A DNA stretch of 64,000 nt from Prosthecobacter debontii (GCA_945870855.1 CAMBTP010000001.1:118918-182917); one strand, 5' to 3'. Counted from the first letter of the stretch, positions 33,443 through 42,981 are shown. The notes: generated by a model not told the origin, from the sequence alone. Program-made: numbers and translations.

Positions 33443-33907
33443 ATGGTGTTTGTTTTACTCATGACTAAGCCCTATCCAACAATCATCCCCGGTCTCCGCA
33501 GCCCTCACGAAATGTTTGGAGGCATCGTCTATTTCGGGCGCATGCTCGATAAGATCCGCCTCCACTCCAATGGGAAACTCCCCGATGAATGGGCCACTAT
33601 GGTCGGCGACAGCCACGCGGGCAGTTTCGATTCCCGCTGCTGCCACTTCCTCGGAATCGCTTACGCCGATCTCACCACCGAGACACTCAAGGGCGGCAGC
33701 GACGAAGAACTCCTCGCCTGGGCCTTCGCCAAAGGCCACAAGCCGGATGCCGAGGACATCGAAGTCTGGAACGGGTTCATGACCAAACGCGGCTGGCGCG
33801 ACTCCGCCTCGCAGCGCGTCCGCGAGCGACTCAAGGAAATCGGTATCGAGCCCGGCACCGTCGAGACCATGTTCGACTTCATCGACCTCGACGAAGGCCG
33901 CCGCTAA
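33443..33907 (+). CDS. DUF5069 family protein
   Basis: 154 residues. The sequence around PYPTIIPGLRSPHEMFGGIVYFGRML matches the DUF5069 family, small soluble proteins frequent in Verrucomicrobiota and relatives, function unknown. The start is chosen at 33443 because GAGGAGGGG lies just upstream at good spacing; an ATG at 33461 (MTKPYP) is the alternative and would give 148 residues. No membrane segment is present. It is followed by about 240 bp without a gene and then tRNA-Phe on the other strand. Confidence 0.8.
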   Translation: MVFVLLMTKPYPTIIPGLRSPHEMFGGIVYFGRMLDKIRLHSNGKLPDEWATMVGDSHAGSFDSRCCHFLGIAYADLTTETLKGGSDEELLAWAFAKGHKPDAEDIEVWNGFMTKRGWRDSASQRVRERLKEIGIEPGTVETMFDFIDLDEGRR

Positions 33908-34149
33908 GAAGAAGGAACGGCTCGCCGCGCCGTCCGAATTCTATCACCGCCGATCTGGTGAGGTTTTAGCTCGGAGCACCCATGCAGATCCAAGAGGTCT
34001 TCGTCGGGTTCCAGAAGTTTCTGTATGTGTTCGCGGCGTTATTGGGATTTACATGGAGGAAAAGGGGGCAGCGAGAAACACTCGACAAAATTTCCGCACC
34101 AGGAAACGAATGACCGCCCCAATATAAGGGGAGGGAAGGGAAAAGGAGG

Positions 34150-34222
34150 TGGCCCGAGCCGGATTCGAACCAGCGACACGCGAATTTTCAATCCGCTGCT
34201 CTACCAACTGAGCTATCGGGCC
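34150..34222 (-). tRNA. tRNA-Phe (anticodon GAA)
   Basis: A full 73-nt cloverleaf on the minus strand. The acceptor stem GGCCCGA/TCGGGCC is perfect. T8, the D-arm GCTC/GAGC, anticodon loop TTGAAAA (GAA), T-loop TTCGAAT with stem GCTGG/CCGGC, and discriminator A are all present. The 3' CCA is not fully encoded (CCT follows the discriminator). Confidence 0.97.
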
Positions 34223-34340
34223 TCACAATGCCCTTGCGGGCGGGTGGTGAGTAAGTCTCCGTGCTATGGCTTTGACAACCCAAAAATGATCTTTGCTCCA
34301 TTTTCCTAGGATCTCTTTTTTCCAACGTCTCCGAGATGGC

Positions 34341-35645
34341 TTAGCCGATGTTGCCGGCGAGCCAATCGCGGAACGATTGCCAGTCTTTCGGAAGGGTAGT
34401 GGCCACCTTTTCCTTGTCGGCGAGGATGGCGAGGCGCTCGGGGATTTCCACCGTGCCCGCGCCGAGTTCGGCGTCCATGACGTCCGGGAATTTCGCGGGA
34501 TGCGCTGTGGCCAGGGTGATCGTGGCACTACCAGGATGAGTTGCGTGCCATTGTTTTGCTGCAAGCCAGCCTACGGCAGTGTGAGGACAAACTTCGTAGC
34601 CGTGAATGGATTTTACCTCGCGGATCGCTGTGCGGGTTTGCTCATCCGAGAAACTCATTCCGCTTATGGAGGATTTCATCGACTCCCATGAGTTTCCGAA
34701 AAGGGCGGCCATGCGGACGAAGTTTGAAGGCGAGCCGACATCCATCGCGTTCGAGATCGTGGCGACGCTGGGGCGCGGCGTGTAGGTGCCGGTTTCAAGA
34801 TAAGCAGGCACAACGTCGTTGCTGTTCGTAGCGGCGAGGAAATGACCGACGGGAAGGCCAAGCTGTTTCGCGAGCAAGCCGGCGGTGAGGTTTCCAAAGT
34901 TTCCCGAGGGGACTACGAAAACGGGTTTTACATTCTCTGCAAGCTGTCTGGCACTATGGATATAGTAGAAGCTCTGCGGGACGAGGCGGGAGAGATTGAT
35001 CGAGTTTGCGGAGGTAAGGTTCATCCGCTCTGCGACATCGCGCTCCAGAAAGGCATTCTTAACCAACGCCTGGCAATCATCGAAGGTGCCTTCGATCTCC
35101 AGAGCCGTGATGTTTCCACCCAGGGCGGTGAGCTGCTTTTCCTGGAGGCCGGAAACCTTGCCCTTCGGATACAGGATGATGACGCGCGTGCCGGGGACGT
35201 TGTGGAAAGCGGATGCCACCGCACCACCTGTGTCGCCAGAAGTGGCAACCAGGACGGTGAGTTGGCGGTCCTCGCCGCGCGTGAGATGCGCCATCAAACG
35301 CGCCATGAAGCGTGCACCGAAGTCCTTGAAGGCGAGAGTTGGCCCGTGGAAGAGCTCTAGGATGTGATCACCCGGCGAAAGGGTGACGACAGGCGCGTCG
35401 AAGGTCAGCGTTCCTTCCACGATCGAGCGCAGGTTCTCCTCCGGCACATCCTCGCCGAAAAATGCAGTCGCAACTGCAAAGCCGATTTCCTGGAACGAAA
35501 GCCCGCGATAGGACGACCAGAAATCTGCGCCGAGAGACGGCAGCGTGTTCGGCATGTAGAGGCCGTTGTCCGGCGGCAGCGAGCGTAGGATCGCTTCCTT
35601 GAGATCGACTTGGTGGGATGGGTTGTTGGTGGAGTGGTATTTCAC
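34341..35645 (-). CDS. thrC: Threonine synthase
   Basis: 434 residues. It converts O-phosphohomoserine to threonine with PLP. The PLP lysine is K107 in GPTLAFKDFGARF; the phosphate-binding region includes VATSGDTGGAVASAF and VPSGNFGNLTAGLLAK. It is the second gene of a thrB-thrC pair, 7 bp after thrB, transcribed towards tRNA-Phe. Length and N-terminus (MKYHSTNNPSHQVDLKEAIL) fit the class with an N-terminal swivel domain. Confidence 0.97.
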   Translation of the reverse strand: MKYHSTNNPSHQVDLKEAILRSLPPDNGLYMPNTLPSLGADFWSSYRGLSFQEIGFAVATAFFGEDVPEENLRSIVEGTLTFDAPVVTLSPGDHILELFHGPTLAFKDFGARFMARLMAHLTRGEDRQLTVLVATSGDTGGAVASAFHNVPGTRVIILYPKGKVSGLQEKQLTALGGNITALEIEGTFDDCQALVKNAFLERDVAERMNLTSANSINLSRLVPQSFYYIHSARQLAENVKPVFVVPSGNFGNLTAGLLAKQLGLPVGHFLAATNSNDVVPAYLETGTYTPRPSVATISNAMDVGSPSNFVRMAALFGNSWESMKSSISGMSFSDEQTRTAIREVKSIHGYEVCPHTAVGWLAAKQWHATHPGSATITLATAHPAKFPDVMDAELGAGTVEIPERLAILADKEKVATTLPKDWQSFRDWLAGNIG

Positions 35646-35652
35646 GTAACTT

Positions 35653-36594
35653 TTACTTCACCACATGCACCCCGCGCGGGTTGATCTTCGAGACGTGAAC
35701 CTGGCAGTTGATCGGGATGGCAGTGAATACTTTTTCCACGGCAGCGCCGACCTTGCGGGCGATTTCCTCGCCCTCGCAAAGTGCGAAGACGGAAGGACCT
35801 GCTCCGGAGATGGAGAAGCCGAGGGCACCGGCGCCGAGTGCGGCGCGTTTGGCCTTGTAGAAATCTGGGATGAGCTTCTGGCGGCGGGGCTCGGCGATCA
35901 CGTCGTGGATGGAACGTGAAATGAGGCCGTAGTCCTCTTGGATCAGGCCGAGGATCAGGCCGCCGAGGTTACCGATCTGTTGGGTGGCGTTCACGAGGGG
36001 GATTTCCTTGGGCAGGATTTCGCGGGCGACCTTGGTGAGGATTTCGATATCCGGATGCACGACGGCGGCCCAGAGATTAGCGGGGGAGGGTATCTGGGCA
36101 ATATCGAGTTCCTCGTTGGAACGGATAAATACAATGCCACCGAGAAGGCAGGGGCCGACGTTATCCGCGTGCCACGCTCCGTCCGCTGAAGCCTCACCGG
36201 CCATGGCGAAGGGCAGGAGTTGGCGTTTCGAAAGCGGCTCACCGATGAGTTTGTTCACTGCATAAACACCTGCCACAGCAGAGGCAGATGATGAACCGAG
36301 GCCGGAGCCGAAGGGCATTTTCTTGTGGATCTCCATTTCAATACCGCGATCCAACATGCCGAGGTGTTTTAGGAGATCGAGCGCGGCTACACCCGCCGTA
36401 TTTTTTGAAGGTTCCTTGGGCAGTTTCCCGTCGTCTCCAGTGATCTTGGTGATCTGGAGCCCGGGTTTGTTTGAGTTGCGGACGACGATTTCATCGCCCG
36501 GTGAGTCGATGGCGAAACCGAGTACGTCATAGCCGCAAGCGACGTTTGCAACGGTGGCGGGGGCGAAGACGCGGATTTCCTGGTTGGCGGACAT
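35653..36594 (-). CDS. thrB: Homoserine kinase
   Basis: 313 residues from the ATG of MSANQEIRVFAPATVANVACG at 36594; a longer open frame upstream is unlikely to be coding. It is a GHMP kinase with ATP loop PFGSGLGSSSAS (about 94-105), GGIVFIRSNEELD and a C-terminal GISGAGPSVFALCEG block. It phosphorylates homoserine for the thrC encoded 7 bp downstream. Confidence 0.97.
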   Translation of the reverse strand: MSANQEIRVFAPATVANVACGYDVLGFAIDSPGDEIVVRNSNKPGLQITKITGDDGKLPKEPSKNTAGVAALDLLKHLGMLDRGIEMEIHKKMPFGSGLGSSSASAVAGVYAVNKLIGEPLSKRQLLPFAMAGEASADGAWHADNVGPCLLGGIVFIRSNEELDIAQIPSPANLWAAVVHPDIEILTKVAREILPKEIPLVNATQQIGNLGGLILGLIQEDYGLISRSIHDVIAEPRRQKLIPDFYKAKRAALGAGALGFSISGAGPSVFALCEGEEIARKVGAAVEKVFTAIPINCQVHVSKINPRGVHVVK

Positions 36595-36679
36595 GATGTA
36601 TTTCCCTGTGAAAGGCGCGGGAGTCTGCTTCGAATCAGCGCTGCATATCAAGCCCGACTTTGCTTGGTTAGTTGCTGTT

Positions 36680-36907
36680 TCAGGCAAGATCATCCGCCGT
36701 TACGGAGCGCTGTTCGCGGCTACCGAGCAAAACCGCCTGACTTACAACCGTCTCGGGTTCGTCATCGAAGCGGAAGCTGTGGCAGTTCGGGCAGATTGCC
36801 GTGGATTTACCCACGATGGACTCACAGCCCTCGCAAACCTTGTAGTTGCCGGGGTTCGAGGCGATCTTTGCGGCTGTTTCCGCGCGGTTGGAAGGAGGTG
36901 TCTGCAT
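36680..36907 (-). CDS. Small zinc-ribbon protein
   Basis: 75 residues from the ATG at 36907. Two CxxC pairs (VCEGCES and ICPNCHS) form one zinc ribbon in the middle, with a helical N-terminus (NRAETAAKIASNPGNY) and an acidic tail. Function is unknown; small proteins of this form are recurrent in Verrucomicrobiota genomes. It lies 82 bp after rpsT on the same strand and 85 bp before thrB, so it may be cotranscribed with either. Confidence 0.72.
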   Translation of the reverse strand: MQTPPSNRAETAAKIASNPGNYKVCEGCESIVGKSTAICPNCHSFRFDDEPETVVSQAVLLGSREQRSVTADDLA

Positions 36908-36989
36908 GGCTAGGGCACGAAAAAAGCGGCACCGTGAGGCCGGCCCGCTTATGATTCGTCGGGAGACTTCCCGGAGCCGGAATAGTCGA

Positions 36990-37253
36990 TCAGGCGATTG
37001 CAGCAAGGGCCTTGGCGGTCTTGCTCTTGAGATTCGCTGCTTTGTTCGGGTGGATCAAGTTGCGCTTGGCTGCCTTGTCCACAACGGAGGAAAACTCGGA
37101 AGCAGCTTTGGCGGCAGCATCTTTGTCACCGGAACCGATGGCGGCGATGGCTTTTTTACGGATGGTTTTCATCCGGCTTTTTTCGGCGCGGTTGCGCTCG
37201 GTGCGGACGATGGTCTGGCGGTTGCGCTTGATTGCGGATTTATGGTTGGCCAT
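36990..37253 (-). CDS. rpsT: 30S ribosomal protein S20
   Basis: 87 residues, rich in Lys/Arg/Ala, with the family start MANHKSAIKRNRQTIVRTERN and a central HPNKAANLKSK helix. It binds 16S rRNA in the 30S body. A 7-bp hairpin lies about 26 nt upstream of its start, and a TTGACA -35-like box on the minus strand further upstream suggests its own promoter. Confidence 0.96.
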   Translation of the reverse strand: MANHKSAIKRNRQTIVRTERNRAEKSRMKTIRKKAIAAIGSGDKDAAAKAASEFSSVVDKAAKRNLIHPNKAANLKSKTAKALAAIA

Positions 37254-37278
37254 GGTATTGTGAAGAAATTTTTTGGGT

Positions 37279-37299
37279 CTGAGCCTCTTTCCGGCTCAG
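37279..37299 (-). promoter_or_regulatory. Leader hairpin upstream of rpsT
   Basis: CTGAGCC-loop(7)-GGCTCAG on the minus strand, about 26 nt before the rpsT ATG. A TTGACA with TAGCTT 18 bp downstream lies further upstream. It could be a site for S20 feedback control, but a simple leader stem is equally possible. Confidence 0.35.
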
Positions 37300-37361
37300 G
37301 GGGCGGCAAGCTAGGAGAGATGGGGTATTTCTGTCAAGCTGATGTTTTAGGAAAAACAGCA

Positions 37362-37949
37362 TTAACGTGCGACGATGTTATACGCCTTGAAAGCTACTGA
37401 TTGCGGCAGCGAACCGCGCGTCACATAGACATCGGCGCCCAGACCCACCCGGTTATAGAGATCGACGACATCATTGGTTCCCATACGGATGCAGCCATAA
37501 GATGCGGGAGTGCCGAGTCTGTTGACCTCGGGGGTGCCGTGGATATAAATGTAACGGCGAAATGCGTTGCGGTTATTTAAGTCCGTTCCGGTGAGCCAAA
37601 GGATGCGGCTGACGATGGGGTCACGACCGGGGGCGTTTGGCTTGAGCACTTCGCCGGTGGGGCGTCTGCTCTTGAATACGGCACCGGCTGGTTGGTTACA
37701 TCCAATTTTTTTTGCGACCCTCATACTCCCGAGGGGTGTGCGGTTGGAACCAGGCTGGTCGCCGAGACCGAACTTCGATGTGGAGATTTTGTAGACCTTG
37801 ACTGGCTTGCCTTCGCATACGAGTAGCATTTTTTGGTCGCGGACGCTAACAATCATCTTGTTACGGCCGTCAATAATGGGACCGCAACTATTCAGGAACG
37901 GAATAATGCAAAGGAGGGGGAGAAGAAGGCGGGTGATACCTTTTTTCAT
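37362..37949 (-). CDS. L,D-transpeptidase (YkuD) lipoprotein
   Basis: 195 residues. A lipoprotein signal peptide ends LNSC with Cys at residue 22. The YkuD catalytic domain follows, with H136 in YIYIHGTPE and the catalytic C152 in SYGCIRMG. Such enzymes form 3-3 cross-links in peptidoglycan or attach lipoproteins. It lies 3 bp downstream of a membrane glycosyltransferase gene on the same strand, which makes an envelope-building pair. Confidence 0.92.
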   Translation of the reverse strand: MKKGITRLLLPLLCIIPFLNSCGPIIDGRNKMIVSVRDQKMLLVCEGKPVKVYKISTSKFGLGDQPGSNRTPLGSMRVAKKIGCNQPAGAVFKSRRPTGEVLKPNAPGRDPIVSRILWLTGTDLNNRNAFRRYIYIHGTPEVNRLGTPASYGCIRMGTNDVVDLYNRVGLGADVYVTRGSLPQSVAFKAYNIVAR

Positions 37950-37952
37950 GAG

Positions 37953-39467
37953 TCAGTGTGGATCAGATACGTTGGCGGCTGGCGTTTTGATAGGCTTGGG
38001 ACTTGAGATGGAAGGCAGCATACGTGCCAATGATGAGAGAGAGGTATACAGAAATCCTACGGGGAATGGCAGCAAAAGAATCGCAGATGAGAAGTTGCCT
38101 TTCATGGCTGCCTCGATAACGACAAACAAGAAGAAGAATCCAAACAGCAACTCCACGAAGGGTGTAAGTGTCTTGATCGCTTTGTAGCTGCTTTTTTTCC
38201 AATCGGAATTCTTTAGGGAGACACCGTATTTTGGCGTGCGGATGAAGGCTGTCTGATGGTTGCAAAGCGCCTCGATTACGGCTTTTGTGTTGGTGATCGA
38301 CATGCCAATGCCGAGTGCGAGGAGCAGGGGTAGGTAAGGGATTTCCTTCCACCAAGTGTCCGGGCGGAGAGCCTTCTGGGAAGTGAGGTAGAATAGTATT
38401 ACCGAAACAGATGCGAAGAAGAAGATCGGGACATTAATAATATAATAGCTTAGCTTGCCGAAATCGGGCTGGAACTGCTGGTTCGGGTAGATGAGGAAGC
38501 AGAGACAGATTAGTAGAAGGTAGGCGAAGTTCGAGGTCAGGTGCGCGGTGGCCTCCATTTTCACGAACAGTGGGACTTTGCTTTTCCAGATAGCGGGGAG
38601 TACCTTTTTACAAACTTGGATGGAGCCCTTTGTCCAGCGGTGTTGCTGGCTCTTGAATCCGTCCATGTCCACGGGGAGCTCGGCGGGTGTTTCTACGTCG
38701 TTGAGAAAGATGAAACGCCAGCCCTTTAGCTGGGCGCGATAGCTGAGATCCATGTCCTCAGTGAGGGTGTCGTGCTCCCAGCCGCCGGCGTCGGCGATGC
38801 AGGATTTCCTCCAAATACCGGCGGTGCCGTTGAAGGTAAAGAAGCGCCCGGAGCGGTTGCGGGCGGTCTGTTCGAGCTCCAAATGCCCGTCGAGGAACAT
38901 TGCTTGGATGCGGGTGAGGATGTTATACGTGCGGTTCAAGTGACCCCAGCGAGTCTGGATCATGCCGATATTGTCGTCCGAGAAATAGTGGATCGTCTGT
39001 TTCAGGACATCCGCGTTAGGGACGAAATCCGCGTCCAAGATGAAGAGATATTCACCCTTTGCGAAAAGCGTGCCGTGCTCAAGGGCACCCGCCTTGTAGC
39101 CGGTGCGGTCAGTGCGGTGGATATGCTCGGCATCGAAGCCCTGTTCTACGAGGCGAGCGATTCCTGCGCGGCAGATTTCCACGGTGTCATCCGTGGAATC
39201 GTCGAGAAGCTGGATCTGAATCTTGTCCTTCGGGTAATCGATTTTTGAAACCGAATCGAGGAGCCGATCCACCACGTGCATCTCATTGAAAACGGGGAGC
39301 TGGATGGTTACCAGAGGCAGATCCTGGAATTCGCGTAGAGGCACAGGCTTGTTGCGCGAGTGCTTCAGATAGAGGTAAATGATCGTAAGGCGGTGTGAAC
39401 CGTAACCAGCCAAGCCGATCAGAACGGTAATATAGCAAAAATACCAGAGAGGTGATGTGAGGTCCAT
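37953..39467 (-). CDS. Membrane family 2 glycosyltransferase (cellulose-synthase/CslA-like)
   Basis: 504 residues from the ATG of MDLTSPLWYF at 39467; the frame is open upstream but runs into leader. One N-terminal membrane helix is followed by a processive GT2 domain with LLDDSTDD, FILDADF, LTEDMDLSYRA and QQHRW (the D, D, D, QxxRW set), then four or more C-terminal helices. It resembles bacterial beta-glucan/glucomannan synthases. No PilZ domain is visible. It is paired with the L,D-transpeptidase gene downstream. Confidence 0.88.
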   Translation of the reverse strand: MDLTSPLWYFCYITVLIGLAGYGSHRLTIIYLYLKHSRNKPVPLREFQDLPLVTIQLPVFNEMHVVDRLLDSVSKIDYPKDKIQIQLLDDSTDDTVEICRAGIARLVEQGFDAEHIHRTDRTGYKAGALEHGTLFAKGEYLFILDADFVPNADVLKQTIHYFSDDNIGMIQTRWGHLNRTYNILTRIQAMFLDGHLELEQTARNRSGRFFTFNGTAGIWRKSCIADAGGWEHDTLTEDMDLSYRAQLKGWRFIFLNDVETPAELPVDMDGFKSQQHRWTKGSIQVCKKVLPAIWKSKVPLFVKMEATAHLTSNFAYLLLICLCFLIYPNQQFQPDFGKLSYYIINVPIFFFASVSVILFYLTSQKALRPDTWWKEIPYLPLLLALGIGMSITNTKAVIEALCNHQTAFIRTPKYGVSLKNSDWKKSSYKAIKTLTPFVELLFGFFFLFVVIEAAMKGNFSSAILLLPFPVGFLYTSLSSLARMLPSISSPKPIKTPAANVSDPH

Positions 39468-39727
39468 GAGGATGAGGATTAGTGGTAAGTAGCCGCAACT
39501 GAGTTGGGGACGGATTATCCGGGTGGTGTGGTAGAAACTTGCTGTAGCTTCGACTATGACTACTGGCGCCGGGGCGTAGATCAACAGGGAATCGAATGCG
39601 TGTCAAGCCTGTAACTCCCTGTAACTCCTTGGAGCTGCGGGCGCGAAATACACGCATCATGAATGTAAGTTTAAGTAAATGAATCAAAAAACTTGCCGCT
39701 GATTTAAATCTGATTTAACTCAAGGAT

Positions 39728-40057
39728 GTGAAACACTTCGCCCGCTTACTTCTTATTTTCTGCGTTTTCGCAGGGATGAGCGCGGGCGTAGTTCATGGCT
39801 TTTTACATGGCGAAAATGACCAGTGTGTGTCCCATTGCGAATCCGATCACGGTAACCACGGGAATCCTCACGATCACGATAGCCCAGACTCCGAGCCACA
39901 CCATCACGCTTGCTGTCACCTACCAAGTGCCGACCGCTTTAAAGATTTCCTTTCCCTGCGCATAGGTTTCCAGTGTGTATTGGTGAAAATCGACGCTGAC
40001 CGCGCACTGGCTCCTGAAGAGCTGTTGTTTGCGCTGGATAAGCCGCCGTTAATCTGA
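39728..40057 (+). CDS. Histidine-rich exported protein at head of metal efflux operon
   Basis: 109 residues, GTG start at 39728 with AAGGA just upstream. A signal peptide or membrane helix (LLLIFCVFAGMSAGVVHG) precedes a His/Asp-rich stretch (HGNHGNPHDHDSPDSEPHHH, then ACCH) with several cysteines. This suggests periplasmic divalent-metal binding. It precedes an RND metal-efflux operon, with a possible terminator between. Proteins of this kind (CzcI/CzcE-like in position) often modulate metal efflux. No family is assigned. Confidence 0.7.
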   Translation: MKHFARLLLIFCVFAGMSAGVVHGFLHGENDQCVSHCESDHGNHGNPHDHDSPDSEPHHHACCHLPSADRFKDFLSLRIGFQCVLVKIDADRALAPEELLFALDKPPLI

Positions 40058-40071
40058 GGCGCGCCTTTCCG

Positions 40072-40103
40072 CGCACCCTCGTGCCATAATGGTGCGATTT
40101 TTT
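40072..40103 (+). terminator. Possible terminator/attenuator between His-rich gene and efflux operon
   Basis: CGCACC (40072-40077) pairs with GGTGCG (40091-40096), followed by A and six T. It would separate expression of the His-rich protein from the pump genes unless read through. Confidence 0.6.
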
Positions 40104-40201
40104 CCCGCTGACTCTTCGCTGCGGAGATCCTTCGGTACTTTTTCCCCGCAGTTATTGCTGCCGACTATCTAGATTTCACAGTCAAACCACTTTTCCAAAA
40201 T

Positions 40202-41428
40202 ATGTATCCCTTGCCCATCTTCGCACTTATTGCACTTCTAACTCTCAATACCCGCCTAATGTCGGAACCTTGCCTTGTGATCAACCTCAAGGGCGTGACG
40301 GAGCGTATCCGCGCCCAGAATCCCGATCTTGCCGCTGCCCGGTTCCGCATCGATGAGGCATTGGGTCGGATGAAACAGACCGGCCGTCTGAAAAACCCCG
40401 AACTCGAAACCTCGCTTGAAAACAACGCCGATTTCCGCGAGGGCAAACTGGAGGTCGGATTTTCCCAACGTTTTCCCATCACCGGCAGGCTTAGTTTGGA
40501 AAAGGGAATTTCCGTCACCGAACTCAAGTCCGCCGAAGCGGAAATCTGCGAGATGGAACGGCAACTGGTGGCTGGCGCGAAAACATCCATGATCCGCGTT
40601 CTGGCGATACGACAACGCCGCGAGCTTCTGAGAAACCAGATCGCCCTCGCCTCCGAGTTTTCCGAAAAACTCTCCGCCGCGTCAAAAAAAGGGGAAGGCT
40701 CGGCGCTGGACGCCGCCACCGCCCGGCTCGAAGTGGCAAGTATTTCCGCCCAGATTCGGCAGCTCGACGCGGAGGAAGCCGCCGCCGTGGGTGAACTGAA
40801 ACCGCTTCTCGGGATGCATGCGGGTGAATCGATCAGCGTGGGAGGCACCTTGGCTCCGCCCTCCATTCCCGAGAGCGATGTAAACCCCGCGCTGCGTCCC
40901 GATTTCCAAGCGGCGATGCTCGAAGTAGATGCCGCCCGCCAAGGTATGGATCTCCAGCAAGCCCTCCGCTACGATGACGTGGAGGCTGGGCTTTTCGCCG
41001 CCGCAGAACGCACGGAGGACGTGCCGAACGGATACGACAACGAGGGCATTTTCGGTTTACGTTTCCGCATTCCTCTCCCTCTCTGGAACAACAACGAAGG
41101 CGCCATCGAGGAAGCGAATGCCACCCACGAGCGCCGGAAACTCGAAGCCACCGCCCTTGCCCGCCACATCCGCCTTGAAGCGGAATCCGACCGTGCGCAG
41201 ATGATCCAGTGGGCGAAGCTCATCCGCGAACTCGATGAAACCCTGCTGCCTTTGGCGGCGGAACAATCCAAAGCCGCATCCGACGCCTTCGACCAGTCCC
41301 AGACTAATATTCTGACGGTCTTCCGCGCCCGCGAAAAAAGCCTCCAACTCGCCGCCACACGTCTCGACGCGCTGCGCGAATTCCACCTCGCCCGTGTGCG
41401 CCACGAAGCATCCCTCGGCAACCACTGA
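40202..41428 (+). CDS. TolC-family outer-membrane channel of metal RND efflux (CzcC-like)
   Basis: 408 residues. A signal peptide is followed by two OEP repeats of long coiled-coil helices; LKNPELETSLENNADFREGKLEVGFSQ and FGLRFRIPLPLWNNNEGAIEEA are typical CzcC-type blocks. It forms the outer-membrane exit duct for the adaptor and pump encoded downstream. The adaptor gene starts 12 bp after its stop. Confidence 0.9.
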   Translation: MYPLPIFALIALLTLNTRLMSEPCLVINLKGVTERIRAQNPDLAAARFRIDEALGRMKQTGRLKNPELETSLENNADFREGKLEVGFSQRFPITGRLSLEKGISVTELKSAEAEICEMERQLVAGAKTSMIRVLAIRQRRELLRNQIALASEFSEKLSAASKKGEGSALDAATARLEVASISAQIRQLDAEEAAAVGELKPLLGMHAGESISVGGTLAPPSIPESDVNPALRPDFQAAMLEVDAARQGMDLQQALRYDDVEAGLFAAAERTEDVPNGYDNEGIFGLRFRIPLPLWNNNEGAIEEANATHERRKLEATALARHIRLEAESDRAQMIQWAKLIRELDETLLPLAAEQSKAASDAFDQSQTNILTVFRAREKSLQLAATRLDALREFHLARVRHEASLGNH

Positions 41429-41440
41429 CATCTTCCATCC

Positions 41441-42559
41441 ATGAAATACACATTCCTCTCCATACTTTTCATCGCTTCCGCTTACGCCGCCGAATCACCA
41501 CCCCGCAACGAGAACACCATCGTTCTCGATCCCAACGCCATTGAAAACCTCGGCATCGAAACCGTCGCCGCCGAGGAATCTTCGTTTGAACGCACACTCC
41601 CCGTGCTCGGCGAGATCGAGCACACCTGCGAAAGCCACTCCGTCCTTTCCAGCCGCATCCCCGGCAAGATTATAGAAGTCTTCGCTCATAAAGGTGACTT
41701 CGTCAAAAAAGGCGATGTCCTGCTCCGCATCGAGAGCCGCCAGCCCGGCGATCCGCCGCCGGTCATCGAGCTGAAGGCCCCTGCCGACGGACTCGTCATC
41801 ATCTCGGACGGCCACCTCGGCGCACCCGTCGAACCGGACAAAGGTCTGATGGAAATCCTCGATCTAAAAATCGTGTGGGCGGTCGCCCGCGTCCCGCAGC
41901 ATCAGGCGGCGATATTGCAGGAAGGCCTCACGGCGCGCATCCGGATCCCCTCGCTAGGGATAGAGGAAACGGTGTCCACTTTTCTCCGGCTCAATGCCGA
42001 GGATGAATCCAACCCCACCACGCTGGGCGCGATCTTCGAACTGCCGAATCCCGCTTCCACACTCCGCCCTGGCATGAGAGCGGAGGTTTCCCTCATCGTA
42101 TCGAAACGCGAAAACATCCTCAGCATCCCGCGCGAGGCATTGCAGGGTGATCGCTCGAACCGCTACGTTTTCATCAAAGACTACGAGCTTGAGAATGCCT
42201 ACGTCCGCATCCCCGTCAGCGTCGGAGAGATCAGCGGGGAGCGCGCGGAGATCACCGCCGGCCTCCTGCCCGGAGACGAAGTCGTCACGAAAGGTTCCTA
42301 CTCATTGTCCTTCTCAGGCAAAGGCAGCGTCTCGCTGAAAGAAGCTCTCGACGCCGCCCACGGCCACCCGCACAACGAGGATGGCACCGAAATGTCCAAG
42401 GAGGAGATTGCCGCATCCGGCGGCGATCATGGCCATGACCACGAACACGGCAGCAACAGCCCGCTCGTTGTCTTCCTCGGCATCACGTGCGGCGTGCTTT
42501 TGCTGCTGCTCATCGCCAGCGCGTTCATACGCAAAAAATCATCGAGGGAAACCACATGA
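41441..42559 (+). CDS. Periplasmic adaptor of metal RND efflux (CzcB-like)
   Basis: 372 residues. A signal peptide (MKYTFLSILFIASAYA) is followed by a lipoyl/barrel-sandwich region (IPGKIIEVFAHKGDFVKKGDVLLRIE), then a beta-barrel with FELPNPASTLRPGMRAEVSL. A His-rich tail (HGHPHNED, HGHDHEHG) comes before a C-terminal membrane helix and KK/R end. The His-rich stretch and the extra C-terminal helix suggest metal capture near the membrane. Normally the pump gene follows directly; here a toxin-antitoxin pair intervenes on the other strand. Confidence 0.9.
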   Translation: MKYTFLSILFIASAYAAESPPRNENTIVLDPNAIENLGIETVAAEESSFERTLPVLGEIEHTCESHSVLSSRIPGKIIEVFAHKGDFVKKGDVLLRIESRQPGDPPPVIELKAPADGLVIISDGHLGAPVEPDKGLMEILDLKIVWAVARVPQHQAAILQEGLTARIRIPSLGIEETVSTFLRLNAEDESNPTTLGAIFELPNPASTLRPGMRAEVSLIVSKRENILSIPREALQGDRSNRYVFIKDYELENAYVRIPVSVGEISGERAEITAGLLPGDEVVTKGSYSLSFSGKGSVSLKEALDAAHGHPHNEDGTEMSKEEIAASGGDHGHDHEHGSNSPLVVFLGITCGVLLLLLIASAFIRKKSSRETT

Positions 42560-42570
42560 AGCCCATTACC

Positions 42571-42981
42571 TTACTCCCACGGATTCAAAATACTCGCTCC
42601 ACTTCTGCGGAAATCTTTGGTGTTTCTCGTCACCATCGTCAATCCGTGCACCAAGGCGGTCGCTGCCATCAGCCCGTCCGTGTCTGGCAATCTCTCATCA
42701 AGACTCAAGCTCCCCCATCGCTCGGCCACCGAATGAGTCACAAGAAGGATACGATCTCCGAATTGGGTGATCGTGGTTTCCAGCCATCTCTCAAGAATTT
42801 CAGACTGCTTGGAATCCTTCCTCCGCTTGAGTTCAATTCCAAAACGAATTTCGCCCAAGCAAAGTACGCTGACGTACAAGTCAGCCGCTTCGACTTGATT
42901 CCACCACCTCATCACGTTGGCATCTGCTCGTCTCCCTTTGCGAATTTCAGAAAGAACATTCGTATCCAAGAGATAGCCCAT
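42571..42981 (-). CDS. PIN-domain ribonuclease toxin (VapC/FitB-like)
   Basis: 136 residues. PIN-domain acids are visible: Asp in YLLDTNVLSEI, Glu in CLGEIRFGIE, Asp in DTDGLMAATAL and Asp in TRNTKDFRR. Such toxins cleave RNA and are held by a cognate antitoxin. Its ATG overlaps the antitoxin stop as TGATG (a GTG one codon earlier is possible). The pair lies antisense between the adaptor and pump genes of the metal-efflux operon, an insertion that splits the operon without breaking a gene. Confidence 0.92.
   Translation of the reverse strand: MGYLLDTNVLSEIRKGRRADANVMRWWNQVEAADLYVSVLCLGEIRFGIELKRRKDSKQSEILERWLETTITQFGDRILLVTHSVAERWGSLSLDERLPDTDGLMAATALVHGLTMVTRNTKDFRRSGASILNPWE

Noticed and set aside
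36595..36679. Riboswitch or T-box upstream of thrB
   Set aside because: The gap is only 85 bp with no specifier or antiterminator-like structure visible.
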